Shown here one piece after another: positions 1 to 9,500 of a stretch of DNA of 64,000 nucleotides (positions within the stretch are counted from its first letter, which is position 1; the number at the start of each line of letters is the position of its first letter). The position numbers were made by a program, and so were the translations under genes. The notes under the pieces are model-generated. The model saw only the letters and a program-made list of their open reading frames with translations. It had not been told where the DNA came from and did not search any database. The stretch is from Sphaerotilus montanus (GTDB taxonomy: Bacteria; Pseudomonadota; Gammaproteobacteria; Burkholderiales; Burkholderiaceae_C). The stretch spans positions 434,001-498,000 of the forward strand of contig NZ_JACCFH010000001.1 of NCBI RefSeq assembly GCF_013410775.1, in the 5' to 3' direction.

Positions 1-19
1 CCGCTGACACCACGCTCCC

Positions 20-1411
20 ATGACATTGCTTCCACGCCCGGCCGCCGCACTGCTGGCCCTGCTGCTGTCCGCAGCCGGGGGCGCCTCGTCGGCCACATCG
101 GACGAGTTCCTGTACACGGTCCAGCCGGGTGACTCGGTCTGGTCACTCGCGGCGCGCTACCTGCACCAGCAGCACACGTGGCAGGACCTGCGGACGAACA
201 ACCAGCTGCGCAGCGACCGGCTGCAACCCGGCCAGGTGCTGCGCATTCCGCTGCCCTGGCTGCGCCTGACAACGCAGGAAGCGCGACTGGCCGCCCTCCG
301 CGGCGACGTCATGCTCAACAGCGGCACCGGCTGGACTGCCGCCCGTGCCGACACCCCCCTGCCCCCGGGCACCTGGCTGCGCACCCCGGTCGACGGCACC
401 GCGACACTGCAGATGCAGGACGGCACGCGGGTGCTGGTCCGCCCGTCCAGCGAGTTGCGCCTGATCCCGCTCGACCGGGCGCAGCAAGAAGCGTGGATCC
501 GGGCACAGTCGGCCAGCAGCCCGGGACCAGCCCCCCGCGCAGGCACCGCGCCCGTGCGCATCGAACTGCTGCGGGGCGGGCTGGAGAGTGCCGTGCAGCC
601 GCAGCCAGACCACAGCCGCTTCGAGATCCGCACGCCTTCGGCCGTGACGACCGTGCGGGGCACCGAATTCCGGGTGTCTGCCGATGCGGACAGCACACGG
701 GCCGAGGTCGTGCATGGCCGGGTCGATTTTGGCAACACGCTCGGCGAGGTGCCCCTGGAGACCGCCACCGGCTCCCGCGCCGACCAGGGTCTGCAGCCGG
801 TGGCCGCCGTGCCGCTGCTGCCGGCACCGGAACTGGAGACCGCCCCGGATCCGCTGTCCACCGAGCAGGTCCGCGCACTGCGCTGGCCGCCGGTGGCCGG
901 TGCCGTGGCCTACCGCGTGCAGTGGTTCGGCGACGATGCCTCGGCCAGCCTGCTCCACGAATCGGTGCAGCCAACCGCCGGACCGGGGGTCCCCGCGCTC
1001 GCCGATGGCACCTACCAGCTCCGCGTGCGGGCGATTGATGCCATCGGCCTCGAAGGCTTGCCTGGCGCCCGCACGCTCACGCTCTTCACGCCACCACCGC
1101 CGCCGCCGCCACCGCCTCCTGCGCCCCGGACCCCGCAGTTCAGCACCCACTGGCTGGACAACCGCATCGAACTGCGCTGGGCCCCGGTCGATCCGCAAGC
1201 GTGTGTGCAGGTGCAGATCGCCGAGGATGGGGCCTTCGAGCGGGTCGTGCTGGATGAGCTGACACCCCGAGAGGGGCTGAACCTGCCTGCGCCGCTTCGG
1301 CCCGGGCCTTACCACGTACGCGTTCGAGTGCTGCTGGCCGATGGTGGTCGCAGCGGGTGGTCCGAGCCGCGCGCCTTCGACCTTCGCTCGTCCCAGGAGC
1401 CCCCGCCGTGA
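20..1411 (+). CDS. Exported LysM-FecR domain protein
   Basis: A 463-residue predicted exported protein. Residues 1-25 form a signal peptide ending near ASSA. A LysM peptidoglycan-binding domain follows at about 31-77 (YTVQPGDSVWSLAARY, then LQPGQVLRIP). A FecR-like domain lies at about 105-245, with the family hallmark TPSAVTTVRGTEFRV. The C-terminal half looks like two fibronectin-III-type beta domains joined by a run of ten prolines at about 358-367. The role is probably periplasmic sensing or scaffolding at the cell wall. Its stop codon overlaps the GTG start of the CHASE2 protein that follows, so the two are translationally coupled. FecR-like proteins next to CHASE2 sensors are a recurring pairing. 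The ligand is unknown. Confidence 0.85.
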   Translation: MTLLPRPAAALLALLLSAAGGASSATSDEFLYTVQPGDSVWSLAARYLHQQHTWQDLRTNNQLRSDRLQPGQVLRIPLPWLRLTTQEARLAALRGDVMLNSGTGWTAARADTPLPPGTWLRTPVDGTATLQMQDGTRVLVRPSSELRLIPLDRAQQEAWIRAQSASSPGPAPRAGTAPVRIELLRGGLESAVQPQPDHSRFEIRTPSAVTTVRGTEFRVSADADSTRAEVVHGRVDFGNTLGEVPLETATGSRADQGLQPVAAVPLLPAPELETAPDPLSTEQVRALRWPPVAGAVAYRVQWFGDDASASLLHESVQPTAGPGVPALADGTYQLRVRAIDAIGLEGLPGARTLTLFTPPPPPPPPPPAPRTPQFSTHWLDNRIELRWAPVDPQACVQVQIAEDGAFERVVLDELTPREGLNLPAPLRPGPYHVRVRVLLADGGRSGWSEPRAFDLRSSQEPPP

Positions 1412-4299
1412 CCCACCCCCCCCCTTTCGCCCGGCAAACCCTGTCGCTCCGGCTGGTGTCTGCCCCCTGGTGGTTCGCGGCCATGCTGACCGCCTTGCTC
1501 CTGCTGGGCGCCCGCCCGCTGGTCGACCGGTTCGACCTGGCCGTGCACGATCTGCTGTCCCGCGACGTGATCGAGCCGCTGTCCAGGCCGACGCCACCGG
1601 CGGACAGCCTCGTGGTCGCCATCGACGATGCCAGCCTGCAGGCACTCGGCCGCTGGCCCTGGCCGCGCCAGCGCCACGCCGAGCTGATCGACGTGCTGCG
1701 CAGCGCCGGCACGCAGGCGGTCGGCTACAACGTGCTGTTCACCGAACCGTCCACGGATCCGGCCGAGGATGCACGGCTGGCCGAAGCGATCGCCGCGCAC
1801 GGCCAGATCGTGCTGCCCGTCGTGCCGGGCGACCGGCTGGACGGCACGCCGGCGCGCGTGCTGCAGCCCATGCCGGCACTCGCCAAGGTGGCCGCCGCAC
1901 TCGGTCACGCCGAATCGCCGATCGATCTGGACGGTCAGGTGCGCCGCATCGCGCTGGTCGCCGGCAGCGGCCCGACCGCCTGGGAAGCGCTGCCACTGGC
2001 CGTGCAGCGGGTGAGCGCGCCACGCGCCAGCCTGCTCTCCGACACCGATGCCCGTCGCCACGGCACCGATCCGTGGTGGCGCGAGCGGGTGCAGCTCCTG
2101 CCCTTCGGCAACCACCCGGTCTCGCAGATCTCCGCCTCCGAACTGCTGCGCGATCCCAGTCTGGTGACCTTGCTGACCGGGCGCGTGGTCTGGGTCGGCG
2201 TCACCGCGCAGGGCATCGACCCGATGGTGACCGTTCCCGGTGCACGCGGCAGCATGGCGCTGAGCACCGTGCAGTGGCAGGCGCAGGTGCACCAGGCCAT
2301 GGACCGCAACCGCATGGTCACCCTGGCCAGCGAACCGGTCGTGCTGGCTGCCAACGTGCTGCCGCTGGTGTTCGCGGCCCTGTTCGGGCGGCGGCTGATG
2401 CGGTCGCTGGGCGTGCGGCTCCAGGCCATGCTGTGGCTGCTGCCGCTGCCACTGCTGGTCCAGGGGATCGCGCTGGTCTGGGGCCAGGTCTGGCTGCCGC
2501 TGGGAGCGATGGTGCTGGGCTGGACGATCGCGCTGCTGCTCGGCCGGACACTCGAACTGCGCAACACCCGCATCGCCCTGCGCCGCGAGCGCGGTCTGGC
2601 CGAGGTCACGCTGCAGGCCATCACCGACGCGGTGATCACGCTCGACCACAGCCGCCGGGTCCGTTACCTCAATGCCAGCGCGGAACGTCTGGCGCTCCCG
2701 CACACACCGGACGCTGCACGGAACCAGACCATCGAGTCGGTACTGCGCCTGGAAGCACCCGATGCGCAGATCCTGCTGCAGGCCATTGGCGATTGCCAGA
2801 CGCAGCACCGGGTCGTGCACATCGAGGTGGCGCTGCACGTCAGGACGAACGATGGCGAACACCTCGTGCAGGCCGTCATCAGCCCGATGGGCCCCGCAGG
2901 CGATGCGCGGAGCGGTGTCGTGGTCGTGCTGGCCGACGTCACCGCCACGGCCCGCGCCGAACAGCTGGTCGAGCACGGCAGCACCCACGACGGCCTCACC
3001 GGGCTGCCCAACCGCGTGCTGCTGACCGACCTGCTGGCGCACGCCCTCGCCCACGGCCGCCACCAGAGCCAGGCCCTGGCGGTGCTGTTCATCGACCTCG
3101 ACCGCTTCGGCCGCATCAACGACAGCCTCGGCCAGCGCCAGGGCGACGAGGTGCTGGAAGTCATCGCCGCCCGGCTGCGCCGCGTCTTCCGCGCCCACGA
3201 CACCATCGCCCGCTGGGGCAGCGACCAGTTCGTCGTGCTGATCGAGGACGTGACCTCGCGCGAAGTCGTGGCCGCGCTCGCCTCGCAGCTCATCGACGTG
3301 GTCGCCCGCGACCTGCGCGTGGACGAGGTGTCCATCGCCTGCACCTGCAGCATCGGCATCGCGCTCTCGCCCGATGACGCGCAGACCACCGACGGCCTGC
3401 TGACGATGTCCGAGGCCGCCATGATGCGGGCCAAGGCGGCCGGTGGCGGGCGCTTCGAGTTCTACACCTCCGGCATGTCCACGCTGACCCGCGACTGGCT
3501 CGCGCTGGAGAACCGGCTGCGCCAGGCGCTCGATGCCGGCGAGTTCGTGCTGCACTACCAGATCCAGACCGACCTGCGCTCCGGGCGCCCGATCGGACTG
3601 GAAGCCCTGCTGCGCTGGCGGCAGGAGGACGGCGAGCTGTGGGCACCGGCGCGCTTCCTGTCGATCACCGAGGAAACCGGGCTCATCGTGGCCGTGGGCA
3701 ACTGGGTGATCCGCGAAGCCACCCAGCAGCTGCGGCGCTGGATCGACGCCGGCGTCACGCCGGTGCCGGTGTCGGTCAACGTCTCGGCCCGCCAGTGCAT
3801 GGACTCGCACCTGATCGACGTGATCGCCGGAGCGCTGAAGGAGGCGAACGTGCCGGCCTCGCTGCTCAAGGTCGAGATCACCGAGAGCACCGCGATGGCC
3901 GACCTCGACCACCTGCGCCAGCTGCTGCTGCAGCTGCGCCAGCTTGGCGTGGCCATCGCGCTGGACGACTTCGGCACCGGCTTCTCCTCGCTGGCCCACC
4001 TCAAGCGCTTCCCGGTCGATCAGATCAAGATCGACCCGAGCTTCATCGCCGACATCCACCGCGACCCGAACGGTGCGGCCATCGTGCGCGCGACCATCGC
4101 GCTGGCCCATGGGCTGGGGGTGCCGGTGGTGGCGGAGGGCGTCGAGAACGAGGCCCAGATCCGCTTCCTGCGCGAGCACCGCTGCGACATCGTGCAGGGC
4201 TACCTCTACGGTCGCCCCGGCAGCCCGGACGCCATCCGGGAGGTGCTCACATCAGCAGATGTTCCCCCGCATTATCTCCACCCAGAATCACATAGTTGA
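1408..4299 (+). CDS. CHASE2-PAS-GGDEF-EAL membrane c-di-GMP protein
   Basis: A 963-residue signalling protein. The start is taken as GTG at 1408: it overlaps the upstream stop (GTGA) and has AGGAG at 1395-1399, whereas an in-frame start further upstream would run far into the FecR gene. Order: N-terminal membrane segment, periplasmic CHASE2 (about 50-290), three membrane helices (about 315-390), PAS (about 400-515), GGDEF (about 525-690) and EAL (about 700-955). The GGDEF motif is degenerate (GSDQF at about 604-608, with the catalytic Glu replaced by Gln), so diguanylate cyclase activity is unlikely. The EAL part keeps E732-A-L and D853-D-F-G-T-G, so c-di-GMP phosphodiesterase activity is likely. 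The 3' end overlaps convergent guaC by 53 bases. Confidence 0.9.
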   Translation: MTHPPPFARQTLSLRLVSAPWWFAAMLTALLLLGARPLVDRFDLAVHDLLSRDVIEPLSRPTPPADSLVVAIDDASLQALGRWPWPRQRHAELIDVLRSAGTQAVGYNVLFTEPSTDPAEDARLAEAIAAHGQIVLPVVPGDRLDGTPARVLQPMPALAKVAAALGHAESPIDLDGQVRRIALVAGSGPTAWEALPLAVQRVSAPRASLLSDTDARRHGTDPWWRERVQLLPFGNHPVSQISASELLRDPSLVTLLTGRVVWVGVTAQGIDPMVTVPGARGSMALSTVQWQAQVHQAMDRNRMVTLASEPVVLAANVLPLVFAALFGRRLMRSLGVRLQAMLWLLPLPLLVQGIALVWGQVWLPLGAMVLGWTIALLLGRTLELRNTRIALRRERGLAEVTLQAITDAVITLDHSRRVRYLNASAERLALPHTPDAARNQTIESVLRLEAPDAQILLQAIGDCQTQHRVVHIEVALHVRTNDGEHLVQAVISPMGPAGDARSGVVVVLADVTATARAEQLVEHGSTHDGLTGLPNRVLLTDLLAHALAHGRHQSQALAVLFIDLDRFGRINDSLGQRQGDEVLEVIAARLRRVFRAHDTIARWGSDQFVVLIEDVTSREVVAALASQLIDVVARDLRVDEVSIACTCSIGIALSPDDAQTTDGLLTMSEAAMMRAKAAGGGRFEFYTSGMSTLTRDWLALENRLRQALDAGEFVLHYQIQTDLRSGRPIGLEALLRWRQEDGELWAPARFLSITEETGLIVAVGNWVIREATQQLRRWIDAGVTPVPVSVNVSARQCMDSHLIDVIAGALKEANVPASLLKVEITESTAMADLDHLRQLLLQLRQLGVAIALDDFGTGFSSLAHLKRFPVDQIKIDPSFIADIHRDPNGAAIVRATIALAHGLGVPVVAEGVENEAQIRFLREHRCDIVQGYLYGRPGSPDAIREVLTSADVPPHYLHPESHS

Positions 4300-5224
4300 C
4301 GCGGCGGATGTCCTGCAGCCGGGTGCCCCCGGCGTAGGAGATGGAGCTTTGCAGGTCCTCGCGCATCTCGCGCAGCGTGTCGGCCAGCTGGCCTTTCACC
4401 GGCTCCAGGATGCGCTTGCCCTCGACGTGGCGGTACTCGCCCTTGTTGAAGTCGCTGGCCGAGCCGTAGTACTCCTTGTAGAGCTGGCCATCGACCTCGA
4501 CCGTCTGCCCCGGTGACTCCGCGTGGCCCGCGAACAGCGAGCCGATCATCACCATCGCCGCCCCGAAGCGCACGCTCTTGGCGATGTCGCCGTGGTGGCG
4601 GATGCCGCCGTCCGCGATCATCGGCTTGGTCGCCACGCGCGCGCACCACTTCAGCGCCGAGAGCTGCCAGCCGCCGGTGCCGAAGCCGGTCTTCAGCCGC
4701 GTGATGCAGACCTTGCCGGGGCCGATGCCGATCTTGGTCGCGTCCGCGCCCCAGGCTTCGAGGTCGATCACCGCCTCGGGCGTGCCGACGTTGCCGGCGA
4801 TCACGAAGGTGTTCGGCAGCTTGGCCTTGATGTGCTCGATCATGCGGCGCACGCTGTCGGCGTGGCCGTGGGCGATGTCGATGGTGATGTAGTCGGCGCC
4901 CACGCCCTCGGCGGCGAGCTGGTCGACCACCGCCATGTCGGCGGGTTTCACGCCCGAGCTGATCGAGACGAACAGTCCCTGCGCCCGCATCGAACGCGCG
5001 AAGGCGACGTTGTCCAGGTCAAAGCGGTGCATCACGTAGAAGTAGCCGTTCGCGGCCAGCCAGGCGGCCAGCGGCGCATCCAGCACCGTCTTCATGTTGG
5101 CGGGCACGACCGGCAGGTGGAAGCGGCGACCGCCGAACTCCACCGCGGTGTCGCATTCGCTGCGGCTGTCCACGCGGCAGCGGCGGGGCAGGAGCAGCAC
5201 GTTGTCGTAGTCGAAGATGTCCAT
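4247..5224 (-). CDS. guaC: GMP reductase
   Basis: Converts GMP to IMP with NADPH, recycling guanine nucleotides in the cytoplasm. The 325-residue product matches the shorter bacterial GuaC class in length and in its opening ([18 protein letters not shown]). The IMPDH/GMPR TIM-barrel hallmarks are present: [17 protein letters not shown], and the active-site loop [11 protein letters not shown] with the catalytic cysteine at about residue 173, followed by TGFGTGGWQ. The start at 5224 is preferred over an in-frame ATG 16 codons upstream because homologues begin at MDIFDYD. The gene appears monocistronic and is convergent with the CHASE2 gene, overlapping its end. Confidence 0.93.
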   Translation of the reverse strand: MDIFDYDNVLLLPRRCRVDSRSECDTAVEFGGRRFHLPVVPANMKTVLDAPLAAWLAANGYFYVMHRFDLDNVAFARSMRAQGLFVSISSGVKPADMAVVDQLAAEGVGADYITIDIAHGHADSVRRMIEHIKAKLPNTFVIAGNVGTPEAVIDLEAWGADATKIGIGPGKVCITRLKTGFGTGGWQLSALKWCARVATKPMIADGGIRHHGDIAKSVRFGAAMVMIGSLFAGHAESPGQTVEVDGQLYKEYYGSASDFNKGEYRHVEGKRILEPVKGQLADTLREMREDLQSSISYAGGTRLQDIRRVNYVILGGDNAGEHLLM

Positions 5225-5522
5225 GGGGAAAAGGCTCTCGGAGACGCGGGCCGCGGGAGGCAGTGCGGCCACGAAGCTGCGAGCGCTTGACCTGGGACCC
5301 GGTCAGCAGACCGGGCCGCAGAATTTGGGCCCGGTGACCGATTCTACGCGGCGTCCAGGCGGTGAAACCCCGGAGTTCATCGGGCGGATTCCCGTGAAAT
5401 TTGCACGCACGGCAGGTCGGACGTCATTCATTCGACTATGGACTTCCGGCACACGGCGCATTCAACTCGTTTCACTTCCGGCACGCCCTGCCGGAGTCCG
5501 TTCCACCTGCTGACCTGCTGCC
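5225..5522. other. Intergenic region between guaC and metacaspase genes
   Basis: A divergent spacer of about 300 bases. On the guaC side there is a perfect 7-bp hairpin with a 4-base loop (CCCGGTC-AGCA-GACCGGG, 5298-5315), probably in the guaC leader. On the metacaspase side there is an 11-bp direct repeat and an inverted repeat, annotated separately. No ORF or known riboswitch was recognised here. Confidence 0.5.
5442..5494 (+). promoter_or_regulatory. Direct repeat and inverted repeat upstream of metacaspase operon
   Basis: ACTTCCGGCAC occurs twice (5442-5452 and 5474-5484), with repeat starts 32 bp apart, about three helical turns. The second copy runs into a perfect inverted repeat CCGGCA-CGCCC-TGCCGG (5478-5494). 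The position 30-80 bases before the metacaspase start suits a regulator-binding site. The regulator is unknown, and a chance repeat in GC-rich DNA cannot be excluded. Confidence 0.35.
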
Positions 5523-6497
<975 letters not shown>

Positions 6498-6519
6498 CCT
6501 GCACGCGCCGGGGGCCGCC

Positions 6520-9500
6520 ATGGAGTTCCGCGCACAACCCGGGACGCCCGCCCTGCCGGCGCTGCTGCGTGCACCGCAGCAGCCAGGTGCGGCCCACCCT
6601 GCCGGCGTTGCTGCGGTCGAGGACGACCGCTGGATGCCCCCCGGCTACCTGCGCGCGCACCTGAGCCTGGCGGTCGCCTGCCCGTCCGACGCGCCGCTGC
6701 ACACCCTCGATCCGGACACCGTGCCGGCGGACGCCCCGGACGGACGCACCCTGCTGGCGCTCGTCCTGGCCGACGGCAGCACCTGGCTCACCACCGCGGC
6801 GCGGCTCGGCGCGTGCCTGAACGCGCACCACCCGACCCTCGCCGATGCGAACGGCGTGTGGCGACTGGACCGGCTCACCCTGCCGAACATCCCCCCCGCC
6901 GGGCCACGCCCGTCCGACGCACCGCCGAGCCCGGTGATCGCGCAGGTGCACGTGGCCATCGCCGGCGGATTGCCGCCAGAGCTCGACCGTCTGGTCGACG
7001 CCATCGGCCACGGGGCGCAGGCCTTGGTGCGCGCCATCGAGGCACCGCTGGCACCGGGTCTCTACCGCTGGGACGGACGGGCGCTCGGTCGGCGTGCCAG
7101 CGGCCTGAGCACCGAGCAGCCGATGCTCGTGTTCATCCACGACCTGGGCTCGGACACCGCGGGCAGCTTCGCCGAACTGGCCAGCCGCGACCGCGTGCTC
7201 TGGGCCGGGCTGGAGCGCCGCTACAGCGGCGGCATCTGGGCGCTGGAGCACCGCACGCTGTCCGACAGCCCGCTGCGCAATGCGATCGACCTGCTCGACG
7301 CCCTGCCCGTGGGCGCCCGGGTCAGCCTCGTGACCCATGGGCGCGGCGGACTGGTGGGCGACCTGCTGTGCCTGCGCGACATCGAGGCGGTGGTCGCGCA
7401 GTGTCTGCCCGAGGACGAACCGGCCACCGCCGCACAGCGGGCGCTGATGCACACGCTGGCCAGCCGCCTCGGCGCGCGCCAGCCGGTGGTGCAACGCTAT
7501 GTCCGCATCGCCAGCCCCGCGGCCGGCTCGCTCTGGCTGGACGAGCACCCGGACCTGTTCCTGTCCCTGCTGCTGGGCCAGGTCGGTCAGGTGCCGCAGA
7601 TGGCGGGGCGGCCGGTGCACACCGCGCTGCGGCGGGCGGTGATCGAGCTGGTCACGCGGCAGATCGATCTCCGCGAAGTGCCGGGCCTCGAAGCGCTGCT
7701 GCCGGCTGCGCCGCTGGCGCGGCTGCTGCTGCGCGCCCGGGTGCAGACCGGCATCGACATGGCCGTGATCGCCGGCGACACCGGAGGCGGCTCGCTGCTG
7801 CACCGGCTGGGCGCCTCGCTGAGCGACTGCCTGCGCTTCGACCAGAGCGAACACGACCTGCTGATCGGCACCGACGCGATGCTCGGCGGGGTGGCTGCGG
7901 CGGCGGATGCACAGGTGCTGCTCGACCGCGGCCGGCAGGTCGGGCACTGGCGCTACTTCACCAACGACAGCACGCGGCGCGCCACCTGCAACTGGCTCCT
8001 CGCAGCACAGCCCCGCGCCGAACCCGGCTGGACCCCGCTGACCGGCACCCCCCTGCCCGAGCCCCCTGCGACCGGCAGCCGCAGCGCGGCGGCGCCCCGC
8101 GCACCTGATCGCCGCGAACAGCCGGTCGTGCTGCTGCTGCCCGGGCTGATGGGCTCGCACCTGCGCGGCCCGGACGGGCAGCGGACCTGGTTCGATCCGC
8201 AGACGCTGCCGCTGGGCGGACTGCCGTCCATCACCTGGTCCCGGCAGCAGGTCGAGGCCGAGTCGCTGTTCGACGCGGTCCATGCCGATCTGGCCGCGCA
8301 CCTGGCCGCCACGCACCGCGTCGAGACCTTCCCCTACGACTGGCGCCAGCCCCTCGACGTGCTCGCCGACCGGCTCGGCGAGCGCCTGACCGCCCTGCTG
8401 CGCGAGACCGACCGGCCGCTGCGGCTGCTGGCCCACGGGCTGGGCGGGCTGGTGGTGCGGGCCTGCATCCACCGGCGCCGTGCCGTGGTGGACGAACTGA
8501 TGCAGCGCAACGGCGCCCGCCTCGTCCTGCTCGGCACGCCGCACCACGGCACCCACGCCGCCGTCGAGGCCCTGCTGGGCAAGTCGGCGGCGCTGCGCGG
8601 GCTGGTCTGGCGCGACACCGCGCAGCCGATGGACAGCGTGCTCGGCCTGCTGGCCGAGTTCCGCGGACTGCTGCAGCTGCTGCCCCGGCGCGGCTTCGAC
8701 GAAGAGGACGCGGCCCATGCCGGCAACGCGCACGAACACCCGGATTTCCAGCGTGCCGACACCTGGGCCGCGCTGCGTCGGGCCAACCGGGACCGCTGGT
8801 TCGGTGACGGCCGGGGCGCCCTGCCGTCCCAGCGGGCGCTCGATGAAGGCAGCTGGCTCTGGCACCAGACCACCGAGTCGGGCGGCACCCTGCCGCCGGC
8901 CTACACCGACCGCACGGTCGCCGTCCACGGCATCGCCCGGCTCACACCCTGCGGCCTGCGCATCGAGAACGGGCGGCTGCAGATGGTCGGCACCACGCGC
9001 GGCGACGGCACGGTGACCTGGGCCTCGGGCCACCTCGACGGCATCGGCCGCCACTACTACCTCGCCGCCGAGCACGGGGAACTCACGACCTGCCGCGACG
9101 GTTTCCCCGCGCTGACCGAGCTGCTGGAGCGCGGCACCACCCGGCTGCTGCCCGGCACGCCGCCCGTGGCACGGGACGCGACCCCGGACGTCTCGACCCG
9201 CTACGACGCCGGCCCGCCCGAAGCGCTCGACACCGCACTGCTGATGCGCGGCCTGTCCGGCGGCACCCGCCGGCCGCGCCGCCCTGCCGTGCAGGCGCCG
9301 CGTTTGCCCACCCGGTCGATGACGGTGCAGGTGCGTGCCGGCGACCTGCGCTTCGTCAGCACGCCCCTGATGGTCGGCCACTACGAACACGACCCCATTG
9401 CCGGGCCGCAGCTGGTGGTGGACCGCGAACTGCTGGACGGCGCGCTCAGCGAGCGCTACCGCCTCGGGCTCTACGCCGGCCCGCGCGGCAGTGCCACCGT

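Noticed and set aside
1088-1125. Short CCN repeat as a possible microsatellite
   Set aside because: It encodes the proline linker of the LysM-FecR protein; no sign of frame slippage.
1309-4179. Long minus-strand open frame opposite the CHASE2-GGDEF-EAL gene
   Set aside because: A high-GC shadow: the product is His/Gln/Asp/Gly-rich without domains, while the plus strand shows clear conserved domains.
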